Of a stretch of DNA of 64,000 bases, positions 10,593 through 20,810 are shown in pieces (positions within the stretch are counted from its first letter, which is position 1; each line of letters begins with the position of its first letter). Origin of the DNA: Sarcophilus harrisii (lineage: Eukaryota > Chordata > Mammalia > Dasyuromorphia > Dasyuridae); contig NC_045431.1 of assembly GCF_902635505.1 (NCBI RefSeq), forward strand, positions 68,489,501 through 68,553,500, given 5' to 3'. A program made the position numbers and the translations under genes. The notes under the pieces were generated by a model. That model ran no database searches and was not told the DNA's origin. It saw nothing but the letters and a program-made list of their open reading frames with translations.

Positions 10593-11128
10593 TCCTTCTT
10601 TCTTTCTTTCTTTCTTTTTTTCTTTCTTCTCTCTCTCTCTCTCTCTCTCTTCCCCCCCGCCTTCCTTCCTTCCTTCATCTTTCCTTCCTTCCTTCTTTCC
10701 TTCCTCTCCTCTTCCTCCTTCTTCTCCTTCTCTCTCTCTCTCCCTCCCTTCCTTCCTTCCTTCCTTCCTTCCTTCCTTCCTTCCTTCCTTCCTTCCTTCC
10801 TTCCTTCCTTCCTTCCTTCCTCCTCTCCTCCTCCTCCTCCTCCTTCTTCTTCTTCTTCTTCTTCTTCTCTCTCTCTCTCTCTCTCTCCCCCCGCCTTCCT
10901 TCCTTCCTTCATCTTTCCTTCCTTCCTTCTTTCCTTCCTCTCCTCTTCCTCCTTCTTCTCCTTCTCTTTCTCTCTCTCTCCCTCCCTCCCTCCCTCCCTT
11001 CCTTCCTTCCTTCCTTCCTTCCTTCCTTCCTTCCTTCCTTCCTTCCTTCCTTCCTTCCTTCCTTCATCTTTCCTTCCTCTCCTCCTCCTCCTCCTCCTCC
11101 TCTTCCTCCTCCTCCTCCTTCTTCTTTC

Positions 11129-11187
<59 letters not shown>

Positions 11188-11330
11188 TTTCTCTCTCCAC
11201 TGTAAGCTTCTTTAAGAGGTAGGGACTGCTTCATTTTTGTCCTGTCTTTATACCCTTAGTGCCTAGCGCACTGCCTGGAACATTGTAAGTGACTAATATA
11301 TTCTTGTTGATTGATTTGATCTCAATTCTC
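10050..11330 (+). mobile_element. L2 LINE, interrupted by simple-repeat growth
   Basis: The left part (10050-10490) matches the L2 ORF2 region: 'ctctgtggcatatgacacc', 'gggttctcctctttattgatg'. The right part (11199-11330) is the L2 3' end: 'agcttctttaagaggtaggg', 'cctagcgcactgcctggaac', then a TTGATTGATT tail. Between them only polypyrimidine occurs (10492-11198). Confidence 0.7.
10492..11198. repeat. compound pyrimidine tract with higher-order duplication
   Basis: Made of (CTTT)n, (CT)n, (CCTT)n, (CTT)n and (CCT)n blocks with very few purines. A block around CCCCCCGCCTTCC...CATCT (about 10651-10740) recurs 234 bases later (about 10885-10975), and a third partial copy starts near 11060. The block order is repeated, not just the unit. 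Confidence 0.9.
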
Positions 11331-11598
11331 TCAGACAACTCTCTAAGACTGCAAATTACAGCTAAGGTACCAGTCCGCATTGATTGAAGGGAGTTTTCAC
11401 ATTGGGTGTCCCAACTCTTATGAGGTAACAGCTCTAGACAGAAAATATTTCTTTTCCTGCATCTGATGTCACAGTTTTGAGGGAAAGTTGCAGAGGAAGA
11501 GCAAGGTTTGGATAAATCCCACTATGTATGGCACCACGAAGAGTGCAGCGGCCAAATGGAGAACTTGAGAGAAGTTCTCTCCCAGGGATATTCCTTAC

Positions 11599-11733
11599 CT
11601 GTTGGAACCTGATGTCAAGGTCAAAAGCGATTGGCTCCCGTGGGTGACATGTCATAGGCAGAGTATGTTCTTGTTGCGGGGCAGCCACACATGGGACAAG
11701 TTTGATGGTGTAGGTCCCCGAGTAGTCCCGAAT
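11599..11733 (-). CDS. FREM3: FREM3 exon, C-terminal module
   Basis: 45 codons, phase 0 to phase 0, between TTTGGGCAG and CAG|GTAAGG. It reads [20 protein letters not shown], then [14 protein letters not shown] and [15 protein letters not shown]2 has [16 protein letters not shown] and [11 protein letters not shown] here. The two cysteines (V-P-C, M-T-C) are retained and probably pair. Reading is clean. Confidence 0.95.
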
Positions 11734-12004
11734 CTGCCCAAACGCAATGAATTAAAAGGATGAGGCAAACGGGCTCCTAGACTCAGGCTGCAGCCTTAAT
11801 TCTATTGCAGCTGAGACCAAAGTCTATGAAAACCAGGGCTGGCAGTGAGAGGTTTTATCCATTGGCACAGAGGGAATGAGCGAGACTGATGTTAATGATG
11901 ATGATGATAATAAAAATAGCATTTCTATAAAGATTTAGGGTTTTAAAAGTACTTTCCACATGTTAGTTCATTTGATCTTTACAATCTAATGAGATAGTTC
12001 AGTT

Positions 12005-12300
12005 TCATACACTATCTGTGTGACCTGGGCAAGTATTTCCTTATCTATAATATGAGGATTAGAATATCATTTACTGGGATAACTAGATGGTGCAGTGGAT
12101 AGAGCACTGGTCCTGAAGTCAGGAGGACCTGAGTTCAAATGTGACCTCAGACACTTAACACTTCCTGGCTGTGTGCCCCTGGGCAAGTCACTTAACCCTA
12201 ATTACCTAAGCCAAAAAAAAAAAAATACCATTTACCTTTTGGGTTGTTGTGAGGACAAAATGAGATAGTATTTTTAAAGAGTTATATAAATTCTGCTAAG
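12005..12300 (+). repeat. MIR, split by a younger SINE
   Basis: The left half has 'tgtgtgacctgggcaagtat', the right half 'ttgttgtgaggacaaaatga' and 'tatataaattctgctaag'. The SINE at 12077-12226 separates them. Confidence 0.7.
12077..12226 (+). repeat. tRNA-type marsupial SINE, poly(A)-tailed
   Basis: Begins 'gggataactagatggtgcag', keeps 'aagtcaggaggacctgagtt' and 'gggcaagtcacttaacccta', and ends in an A13 run. Near-identical flanks (ATCATTTAC left, ACCATTTAC right) look like a target-site duplication. It sits within an older MIR, so it is the younger of the two. Confidence 0.85.
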
Positions 12301-12654
12301 AGATATGAGAAGGAATCAGAAGGTGGGTGGGCTTAATGGACTTGTCAGAGCCACATACTGGTAAGAGTCTGACCTTCCTGACTTCAAATCCACCCCTTTA
12401 TTCCCCACGCCATTAGAAAGGAACAGGCTGATTTCAGGCCCTTCTGAAGAGGAGAGGCCCAGAATCTTGCCTCCTTTCAGTCATTCACTCAGGCCTCTTG
12501 TGTGCACACATATCTGGGCATCCTTGTGGTTAAGGATAGAAGCCATTTGTGATGACCATATCCTGCTTTTGGAAATCGGAGGAGCTGAGCGGTGCTCACC
12601 CTGTGCAAGTGTCCCTTCCTGTCTGATAGCAGAGGTTCTGACTGCTTGTAAATC

Positions 12655-12850
12655 CAGTGGTGGCTCAGTGGCTAGAATGCTGGGTCTGGAGTCAGGACTA
12701 CTGGCAAGTCCATTAACCTCTGATTGCCTTAATCCCCTGGAGAAGGAAATGGCAAACCCCATGATGTCTGCCAAGAAAATCCCATGGAAGATATGGTCCA
12801 CGGGATCACAGTTGGACGTGAGTGAACATGGTCTTTTTTCTTTCCCCAAA
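12655..12850 (+). repeat. SINE with RTE-like tail
   Basis: Head 'ggtggctcagtggctagaat', tail 'ctggagaaggaaatggcaaa' and 'gccaagaaaatcccatgg'. The tail matches the RTE/BovB 3' end type, so it was probably mobilised by an RTE LINE. Part of the middle is missing. Confidence 0.8.
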
Positions 12851-13569
12851 TATAAAAAACATGAGGATAATTAAAAAGGCAGAATGCATATCCTCAAAGT
12901 TAAACGAGGGCCAAGGGCAAAGGAATTAAAAAAGATGTTAAAAAGACAGAATGATATGACTGGGGAATTTATATGTGATTACCTTCACCCTACCCCCCTG
13001 AAATTTTCCCAACATGCATTCCTATTCCAGAAAACCAAAGCTTGCCATTCAGTGATCTTTTCCTTTGGGCTATGGGAATGGGAGAGAGAGCTGAGCTTTG
13101 GCATGTGAGACATTGGTGCAACATGTTGAGTCATCCTTTGACCTTTGATCCTTTGAAGTGCATTTTTACAGAATAGATCCACAGGCCAGCCTCTGTCCTC
13201 TGGGACATTCTTCCTTTTACATTCTTCTGAACAAAACTCAGGTCGATGATATCTGGCATTGTATCCTCTACTTCTACACTTAAAGGACCTGTTATTTCTT
13301 TCCTGTGGATTCTCCTTATTAATGAAGATTACAGCCTTTTGAGATGTTATTCTTTGTGAATTGCCTTGGCTGAAAATGTGTCATTTCATTTTGGCAATGA
13401 ATCTCTGAATTTAATATAGATTGGACTCAAATGAAAATTGTCCAGTTTCTCACTAGTGTTCAAAGCCTTTCCACCTTGAGTGGGACCTCCCAGAGCATGC
13501 ATCTGGCTGGCATTGCCTTTGAAAACCCAACCACTCCATGTCACAATAAGGTCTAGTTTAGAGGGCTAA

Positions 13570-13790
13570 TATCCCCTATTTAATAATAAAGGTTATGGGA
13601 ATATAGATTCAGACACACCATTTAAATGGGACCTCAGGGGCCACAAAGTCCAGCTCTACATTTCACATGAGAAGATTAGGCACAGAGACTTACTTGTCCA
13701 AGGTCATGATGAAGAAAATGTCTGAGGCAAGATTTGAACTCACATTCAGTAGTGTCTTCCCTGGGCTACCTGGCTTCCTCTGTCATGAAT
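13570..13790 (-). repeat. MIR-type ancient SINE
   Basis: Motifs 'gggacctcaggggccacaaa', 'cttgtccaaggtcatgatg' and 'gcaagatttgaactcacatt' give a reversed MIR-family element. Subfamily not decided. Confidence 0.55.
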
Positions 13791-14236
13791 GTTTCAAGTT
13801 GGTTTGATTAATTTTGTCTAAGGTTTTAACAATGGGCTTAAGAGATGGAGAAAAGGATAAATGAGCAATTGACAACCAAGTGGTATCCCCAAATTTTGAG
13901 CAATGATATCAACTTTGAATATATTTTTCATTTACATAAACAGAACCTGTAATGGCCTCTCCTATCAGGTGCACAGCGTTCTGAAGTTTTTCTCTCTAAT
14001 TTTGGTTTTACGAATAATCAGAGAGAAAATAAATATTATCATCTCCCTTACCTGAGATTGTATTGATTGCTCTTCCTGTCATCTACCCAAATAGAATCTG
14101 ACCTATTGAGCTCCTCTTTCCCATCATTTCCAAGTGACCCAAGCCGAAGTCTGAATGCAAAACTTAAAGATTAACAACAGAAACACCTTTCTTTTTTAAT
14201 CTCCACTCCCACCTCAATGAGTAAATGTCAACTCAC

Positions 14237-14364
14237 AGCAAAGTCCGAGACAAAACTCCACCGCTGCTCTGGCCGGTGGAAGGTTGGCTCACTGCTCAAG
14301 AGGGTGAGGGTGAAGGTGAGACCGGGGTGATCCACAGACATCACCACTGATGTCAGAGATGTTC
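14237..14364 (-). CDS. FREM3: FREM3 exon, C-terminal module
   Basis: 128 bases, phase 1 in (CTGCCCAG) and phase 0 out (GCT|GTGAGT). Translation: [20 protein letters not shown], then [20 protein letters not shown] and F-A. FREM2 has S-S-V-I-M-S-A-D-H-P-G-L-T-F and [10 protein letters not shown] at this point. It leads directly into the R-D-Y-S-G-T-Y exon, with both phases correct. Confidence 0.94.
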
Positions 14365-14767
14365 CTGGGCAGAGAGGATGAGAGCTGGCAAAATGCTAAT
14401 GGGTAATGGCAGGTCAGTACGGTACCAACAAAAGGATGGAGACCTCTGGTTCTACAGATAGTCACAGCCTTCTGGGATGTAGAGAGAGGAAAATTCAGAG
14501 AGTAACTAGTCTTACAGCCACAGGGCAGGGATTGGAACTCAGTGTGGTTGTACATTACTACAGGATGAGTCATTTCCAGGCTCTCTTCCTCAAAAACCCT
14601 AGAAAGATCCAGGAAGGCAGAAGACCTTGCCTGTCCAGGTTACTGTGACCCTACTTCTCAGGCTGGACTCTATCGTCTCATTGCAAGTTGTCAGCTACCT
14701 TGGGAGGTGCAACGTAACTCAAGACCAGACGGGCCTCTTACCATAACTGGAACCAGGTGGATCTTAC
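14365..14767 (-). other. FREM3: FREM3 short intron
   Basis: About 400 bases with no recognisable repeat or other feature. Confidence 0.75.
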
Positions 14768-14872
14768 CTGGATGAGACATCACAAATTGTCCTTGGAACC
14801 GGATCTCTGTTTGGAAGTCGACCACCAGCTGTCCTTCCTCATTGATGTGCATGCTGGTTGGGTGAAGAGTTC
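14768..14872 (-). CDS. FREM3: FREM3 exon, C-terminal module
   Basis: 105 bases, phase 1 to phase 1, between CTGTTCAG and CCAG|GTAAGA. It reads [20 protein letters not shown], then [14 protein letters not shown]. The corresponding FREM2 stretch is L-Y-P-T-S-M-R-I-G-D-E-G-R-L-A-V-H-F-K-T-E, and FRAS1 has E-D-G-R-L-V-I-E-F-K-T. The V-M-S-H-P end flows into the next exon's H-P-G-L-T-F region. No lesion. Confidence 0.93.
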
Positions 14873-15027
14873 CTGAACAGAGGAAAAAGTCAAGACGACA
14901 GACACTTAGTGTGGTGTGTTTGGGATTTGGAGAAAGGCAAAAACGGTTCTTGCCCTTGATCTCACTTTTTCATGGGGGACACAACATGCAAACAACTTTG
15001 TACATATACTAGTTTGTGCACACAAAT

Positions 15028-15355
15028 TTGTTGTTTTTCAGTCATATCTGATTCTTCATTACCCCCTTTGAATTTTTTTTTTGCAAATATACTAGCGTGG
15101 TTTGCCATTTCTTTCCCCAACTCATTTGATAGATGAGGAAACATGGTTTTATGTTGTCTGAGACCTCACAGATATGAGTCTTCCTGACTCCTGCACCACC
15201 TATTTACACATATGCACACTTGCATAAAGCACACACATGTATATCTGTGACACATAGATGTGCACACACACACAAACATACATACACACTGGGCTGGAAT
15301 CAGGTCTTCCTGACTCCAGACTCAGTGCTCTATCCTTTGGGGCACTAGCTGCCTC
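15028..15355 (-). repeat. reversed SINE with an internal CA-rich insertion
   Basis: Right to left it has the head ('ctatcctttggggcactagc'), a CA/TA-rich stretch at about 15205-15290, the core, and the tail ('ggtttgccatttctttcccc' and 'tttgttgtttttcagtcata'). The CA-rich part interrupts the element and looks like later simple-repeat growth. Confidence 0.7.
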
Positions 15356-15949
15356 AAATTTTACCTTTTATCCTGGAGATAATAACAGGGAACTAATAAT
15401 TTATGAAGCAGAGGGTTGTATAGGGGTGAGATCTTGGGAAATCCTCAATTCAGTACTGGAGTGCAGAAGAGGAAATCCTGGTAAAATATTGGTTTCTTAA
15501 CAAAAGCGGGCTTTTCTTTGGAAGTAGATTATTGATACATCTCTCAGGGGGAAACAATGCCCTGTTTCCCCTGGCTTTGCATGGAACAGCTCTAACTGGA
15601 TTGGGTCCACTGATCTTGAGTTCTTTCTGGTCCTATTAGAGTTTTCTGTTGGTTTTCCTGCATATGTCCTTAGAACTGGATATAGTTTGGTTCAGGATGC
15701 CTCCCTTTGTAACGTTTTCTGTTGTTACTCTTGGTTATCTAGGCTCAGTTATGGCATCGATTTATATCTAGAACGTGTCTCTCTCCACAACTGACTCATT
15801 ACCAGAGGATAACTCAGGCAAGGGAGTCAGGGCTTTGCTCCAGTGTTCCAAAATTAAGAGGGGCATGATATCATTGGAAGATCTTAAATAACTGGGCTTA
15901 GCACTTCATGAACTTGAACAGGGCTCTGAGGACTAAATGGGTCTGTAGG

Positions 15950-16135
15950 GAGCTCCTTTACCAGGGTGGGTTGGAAGCTTCTCTGCAGCTTGAGTCCCAG
16001 AGAATATCCTAGAGCACTGAGATGTTAAAAGTACTTGGTCAGGGGTCCCTGGGACAAATACAGGCTCAAAAGCAGGACTTGAACCCAGATTTTCCTGGCT
16101 CCAGACCAACTCTTTATTCATTGAGTCACATTACC
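15950..16135 (-). repeat. reversed MIR/SINE fragment
   Basis: Motifs 'cttggtcaggggtccctggg', 'gcaggacttgaacccagatt' and 'ctttattcattgagtcacat' in reverse orientation. Subfamily uncertain. Confidence 0.5.
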
Positions 16136-16320
16136 TCAATCAGTAAGAATAGGTAATTATTAAACTTATTTATGACTCAATTAAATCAATCAACTAGTTA
16201 AAATAAAATTTGACTACAAATCCAGAATTTGAATTACCACTGTACTACACACTTCCCCCAAAGTGAAGTTATAATTTCCTACAAGAGAAGCACTATATAA
16301 ATACGATCCCGTCCTCTTCA

Positions 16321-16426
16321 TCCTCCTCCTTTTCCTTTTCTTCCTCCTCTTCCTTCTCCCCTCCTCTTCCTCCTCTTTCTCCTCCTCCTCCTCTTCCTCC
16401 TTCCCTCCTCTTCTTCTTTCTCCTTT
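16321..16426. repeat. pure pyrimidine tract (CCT/CTT)n beside a FREM3 donor
   Basis: 106 bases without a purine on the + strand. In the FREM3 transcript this is a GGA/GAA-rich stretch starting 16 bases after the exon end at 16443. Confidence 0.9.
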
Positions 16427-16442
16427 GAATATACACACTTAC

Positions 16443-16635
16443 CCTGAAGCTCTGATCCTGGGGGACTGCCAATGCCTTCTTTCCACAGAATGGCAGTGTC
16501 ATACACAAAAGTAAGCCTCAGCTCAGACCGCAGGTCAAAATGCTTCCAGCCCCCAATTGCTGCTGGGGAATGAAAGACATAGGAGACAAAGAGGGGCACT
16601 CGCAGGGTGACATGGGACTGCACTAAGTTTAATAC
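16443..16635 (-). CDS. FREM3: FREM3 exon, C-terminal module
   Basis: 193 bases, phase 0 in and phase 1 out (CAGG|GTAAGTG). The acceptor is preceded by 15 consecutive T. Translation: [20 protein letters not shown], then [20 protein letters not shown] and [24 protein letters not shown]2 is nearly identical ([35 protein letters not shown]). It is among the best conserved exons in the window. Confidence 0.96.
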
Positions 16636-16844
16636 CTAAAAAAAAAAAAAAAGAAAAATGGAGAAGATTAGGACCCTTCCACATGAGGATGAGGGAAACC
16701 CCCTCTCCTCACCTCCAGAGTTTTAAGCCCCAAGTAAAAACCATACAGTGTCCCTTGTTTCCAGGTTCTCCTACTCTGATGAACAGAATATGAAGCTCAC
16801 TGAGGTCAGGTATTACTCATTGTACTAGGTAGTAGTCATGTACT

Positions 16845-17024
16845 AGGTGGGACAGTGAACAGAGTACTGGGTCTAAGTCAGGAAGACTTTACCTCAGTTT
16901 CCCCATCTGTAAAATGAGCTGGAGAAGGGAATGGCAAATCACTCTAGTATCTCTGACACGAGAACCCTGAATGGGTCACGGAGAGTCGGATACAACTAAA
17001 ATGACTGAACAACAAACAACATCC
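16845..17024 (+). repeat. SINE with RTE-like tail
   Basis: Head 'taggtgggacagtgaacaga', middle shortened, tail 'gctggagaagggaatggcaa' and 'gagagtcggatacaactaaa', ending 'gaacaacaaacaac'. The last part is the classic RTE/BovB-type 3' end. Confidence 0.85.
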
Positions 17025-17514
17025 CAGGCACTTAGTACACTGACTCATGCAGAGCAGCCCACTAAATAGATGCTTGGGGAATGAATGATCATCGGTTGTT
17101 TTCATTTTCCTCCTGTGTGTGTCTGTGTCATTTATTATATTCACGGAGAAATGTTGGGATAAGAGACACACCCAGATACCTTCTCCTGGAATGCCGACTC
17201 TCCAGCTGCCCTGGATTTTTAATAGATTTTCTTTGCCCTGGATGTTTCACTACAGAGACACTTCAGAGGTTATCCAAAAGGGATCAGTGCTTCCTCTGGG
17301 TCACCTTTCCTCTTAGGTCTCAGATAACAATTTAAAACCTCTAATGTACTTATATAATGATAGGGGGATCCAGTGTCCTGTTCCATAGAAGAGGATAAGC
17401 CCTTAGGGATGCTTATAAAGGAGCAACATGGCATGGTAGGCAGACCACTAGGCAGACACTGGTGGAATTCCACCTCTGATATTGACTTACTCTGTGACCA
17501 TGAGAAAGTCACAC

Positions 17515-17745
17515 AATAATAATTGTTTTTATAGCTAGCATTTATGTAGTAGTTTAAGGTTGGGAAAGGACATCTCTCTCATTCGACCCTCACAACAATC
17601 CTGTGAGGTAGATGTTTATTATTATGTCCATTTTGCAGATGGAAACTGAGGCTAAGTGACTTTCTCAATGTCACATAGGTAACAGCTGAGACAAGATTTC
17701 TTCATGACTTCATGTCTAACATTTTTCACTTTTCTATCTAGCTGA
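17515..17745 (-). repeat. MIR, reverse orientation
   Basis: Motifs 'gaccctcacaacaatcctgt', 'tccattttgcagatggaaac' and 'aatgtcacataggtaacagc' give a nearly complete reversed MIR. A forward MIR scrap precedes it at about 17425-17515. Confidence 0.75.
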
Positions 17746-17869
17746 CATTAGCTTACCTTGCCAATTCTCAGTTTCTCCCTCTATAAAATGGGAGAATTGA
17801 GCTATATAATCACTGAGATCTTTTCTGGCTGGAGCCAAAAGGCTGTAATCAGAGGGCCAGACCTGTGAA

Positions 17870-18060
17870 CGGGAAACCCTGTTTGTATCGAGCTTGCCTC
17901 CAGCACCTGTTAGTTGTGCGTCTGAAGGCAAATCACTGTGCCTTTCTAGGCCACAGTTTTCTCACCTCTAAAAATGTTATAATATTTGCATTACTCATCA
18001 GAGTTTTCCTAAAGCCCAAGCACACTAAACATTTGCAAAGCCGTTGGCAAATTTTAGAGT
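17870..18060 (+). repeat. MIR
   Basis: Contains 'cagcacctgttagttgtgcg', 'gcaaatcactgtgcctttct' and a 3' end near 'aaacatttgcaaagccgttg'. Old; a further forward scrap lies at 17750-17830. Confidence 0.6.
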
Positions 18061-18255
18061 AAGAGATATACATCACTATTATTATTTAACTTTGCAACTC
18101 CCTCAGTATCTTGCATACAGTAGGTATTTAATAAATGATTGCTGTATTATAGTGTGCTATACTGTATTGTACTGAAACACTAAAGCCCAGGAAGGATAAA
18201 GTTTGCTTTAAGCTAGAGAATAGTATTTAGTGTCCCAAATCTCCCACTGAATTTT

Positions 18256-18690
18256 ATATCATCTATCTATCTGTCCGTCCACCTATCCATCCATCCATCC
18301 ATCCATCATCTATCCATCTATCTATCTATCTGTCTGTCTATCTGTCTATCCATCAATCTATTTACCTATCTATCTATCTATCCATCTATCTATATCCATC
18401 CATCCATCTATCTATCTATCCATCCATCATCTAGCTATCGTCTATCCATCTATCTACCTACCATCTAACCATCCATCATCTATCTATCCATCTATCTATC
18501 TATATCTATCCATCCATCTATTCATCTATCTATCTATCCCTCCATCTATTTATCCATCCATCCATCTATTTATCTATCCATCCATCCATCCATCTATCCA
18601 TCATCTATTATCTATCTATATCTTTCTATCTACCCATCCATCTATCTATCTATATCTATCTATCCATCCATATAGCTATCTATCTGTCTG
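18256..18690. repeat. (ATCT)n/(ATCC)n tetranucleotide array
   Basis: About 435 bases of mixed ATCT, ATCC and GTCT units with occasional TTTA variants. It is interrupted throughout, so it is an old array rather than a fresh pure one. Confidence 0.95.
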
Positions 18691-19344
18691 TCTTTGAAAG
18701 TTCAAAGTTCCTTAAAAACAGCTCCTGAGAGAGTCTATTTCCCTTTTTGTCACCCAATAATACACAGAGCAGACTGTGCATAGGCCACTGCCTTCTTTCC
18801 TGGTTGCTATAGTGCAGTGAGAACCAGCCATCCCGGTCAGTTCTCAGCCGTGGAGCCTTCTCCCTTTAATCTGAAGCAATGAAGCAGTGATCAGTTCTAA
18901 TGGACATGGCTCTTTCCAAAACAGTGTGATTCAGGGCAGTTCCAATGGCCTTGGGATGGAGAGAGCCTTCTGCGCCCAGAGAGAGGCTGTGGGGACTGAG
19001 GGTGAATCACCGCATCGCAATTTCGCTGGGCCAGAACTGAGCTGCCTGGGGTTTCTAGCCTGCTCCGGGTGCCCGAGGAGGAGGGAGTGGGCCCGTGGGG
19101 AGAGCCCTTCTCGGCCGCCTTTCTCCCCTGCAGCCCAAGCAGGCCAGGCTTTGTATTCATAGCTCCCTCCCATGACAAAGCAGGGTTTTCCCTCTTGTGG
19201 GGGATGGAGGACTTGCTGCCGGCACACGCCAGCTATCAGCTTCTCAGATATCTCTGTGGGGGTGCGAAAGCGAGGGCGGGGAACCGGTGATGGGGGCGGG
19301 CAGAGCAGGTAGTCGAAATCCCTTCCAGAGAAATCCTCTTCTTT

Positions 19345-19975
19345 CTTTTTTACACAAAGCTCCCTTTAAGGTTTGTAAAGCATTTTACATGTTCTTATTT
19401 GATCCTTACAGCAATGTTATGAAGTAGACACCATTTTTTCCATCCTTCTTTTCCTTTCCTTCCTTCCTTCCTTTCCTTTCCTTCCTTCCTTCCCTTCCTT
19501 CCTTCCTTCCTTCCTTCCTTCCTTCCTTCCTTCCTTCCTTCCTTCCTTCCTTCCTTCCTTTCTCTCTCTCTCTTTCTTTCTTCCTTTCTCTCTTTCTTCC
19601 TTCCTTCCATCCTTCCTTTTTCTTTCTATCTCTCTCTTTCTTCCTTTCCCTTCCTTCCTTCCTTCTTTTTTCCTTCCTTCCTTTCTCTCACTTTCTTTTT
19701 CTCTCTTTCTTTTCCTTCCTTCCTTCCTTCCTTCCTTCCTTCCTTCCTTCCTTCCTTCCTTCCTTCCTTCCTTCCTTCCTCCCTTCCTTCCTTCCTTCCT
19801 CCCTCCCTCCCTCCCTTTCTTTTTTTCTTTTTTAGAATTAAAGAAATTGAGGATCTGAGACACAAGGTGATTTTACCCAGGGTTACATAGCAAATAAGAG
19901 TCTGAAATGAGACTTAAATCTAGATCTTCCTAAATTGAGTCTAATACTCTACTCACTGTACCATGCTGCCTTTCT
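19345..19975 (-). repeat. reversed MIR torn apart by a pyrimidine tract
   Basis: The left part (19345-19440) reads 'aaggtttgtaaagcatttta' and 'cagcaatgttatgaagtaga'. The right part (19834-19975) reads 'agaaattgaggatctgagac' and 'cccagggttacatagcaaat'. In an intact MIR these are adjacent; 390 bases of pyrimidine repeat now lie between them. Confidence 0.75.
19443..19833. repeat. (CCTT)n/(CTTT)n pyrimidine tract
   Basis: Almost purine-free on the + strand, with long pure (CCTT)n blocks near 19495-19560 and 19716-19780. Confidence 0.95.
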
Positions 19976-20233
19976 GATCCTTTTCTAAGAATTTTGATTT
20001 TTCATGAGAGGCAGTGGGACATAATGAAAAGAACAATGAACTAGGAATTAAGAAACGTGACTTTGGACTTCAACAAAGCCCAACAGCTTGGATTCTCACT
20101 TTAATCATTGACCAATTATTAGCCATTTACCAAATATCTCCTGGGTCTCTGACATTGCAGTACATGAGAAAAGATGAACTAGTTCTTGCTGTCAAGTGGG
20201 GCTTACTTTTCATATGTATATATGTAAGTATGT

Positions 20234-20810
20234 ATGTATATTCTGGTTTGCTTTCTGGAGGTCTCAGAACCAGCCTTGGTCTCAGCAGAATAATCACCTC
20301 AAGAATAGTCAGGGATAAAGTCCAAAGTCTTTATTGTCTCCTTCAGTCTCCCAGTCTGCATCAGCAGTCTCAGCCAGTCAGCCAGTCTGCACATCGCAAT
20401 GTAATGTCCTGCTTTCTAGAGCCCCCAAGTTAGGGTGACAAAATGTACCATTACTTTCTAGAGCCCCCACACTGGGGTGGATTAAAATATAGTGTCCAGA
20501 CTGTCTCTGGAGGATCTTGGGACCAGCTGGAGTCCTTGGTCTTATTGGAGGAGTGATGAAGGCAGGAGAGCCACCATGAGGTTGGTCAAGTCTCTCCTGA
20601 GGTTGAGTTTGTCCCAGTTTATATACTTTATTACAATTAAATCAATTCATCATACTGAGTATAAGCCAATCATTATATCACTAGGGAACCATTATTTGTT
20701 GTAAGATTAAATCAATCATACTGAACTAGAGAACTATTAATCACCATGCTAAACTAGATAACCATAGTCATCAATTCCACTGAGTTAACACCTTGTTTCA
20801 AGTATTCTCC
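20234..20810 (-). mobile_element. solo LTR of an endogenous retrovirus (fossil)
   Basis: Read on the - strand it has LTR parts in order: a TATA-like box (GTATATAAACTGGG, near + 20615), then a poly(A) signal (AATAAA near + 20331) in GACAATAAAGACTTTGGAC, then a short end rich in pyrimidine. No internal viral genes lie beside it, so it is a solo LTR. It contains a short internal duplication around the 'tttctagagccccca' motif. Exact ends are unresolved (about 20234 and 20780-20810). It lies inside an older interspersed repeat, whose halves flank it at about 20120-20225 and 20830-21060. It appears younger than the MIR and L2 around it. Family not determined. Confidence 0.65.

Larger units (their letters stand above)
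9052..11598 (-). other. FREM3: FREM3 intron with MIRs and an expanded L2
   Basis: Contains MIR pieces at about 9530-9640 and 9835-9975 (+), and an L2 from about 10050 to 11330 split by a 700 bp pyrimidine tract. 9060-9530 shows nothing recognisable. Confidence 0.7.
11734..14236 (-). other. FREM3: FREM3 intron with nested SINEs
   Basis: Holds a reversed MIR piece (about 11885-11995), a MIR with a younger SINE inside it (about 12005-12300), another SINE (about 12655-12850) and a MIR-type element (about 13570-13790). 12860-13560 and 13800-14236 show nothing recognisable. Confidence 0.7.
14873..16442 (-). other. FREM3: FREM3 intron
   Basis: Holds a reversed SINE broken by a CA-rich stretch (15028-15355), another reversed SINE/MIR piece (about 15950-16135) and a 106-base pyrimidine tract beside the upstream exon's donor (16321-16426). 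15360-15950 shows nothing recognisable. Confidence 0.7.

Noticed and set aside
10395-11222. Open frame of 275 codons (and its complement) rich in F/L/S or E/K/R
   Set aside because: It is translation of simple pyrimidine repeats. No start context, domain or splice logic, and it overlaps an L2.
12467-12874. 135-codon + strand frame and its antisense
   Set aside because: Its second half is SINE sequence; no protein family signal.
18256-18690. Tandem array considered as a CRISPR or satellite
   Set aside because: It is an interrupted tetranucleotide microsatellite in a mammalian intron.
19417-19863. Open frame of E-G-R-K repeats on the - strand
   Set aside because: Simple-repeat translation within a split MIR.
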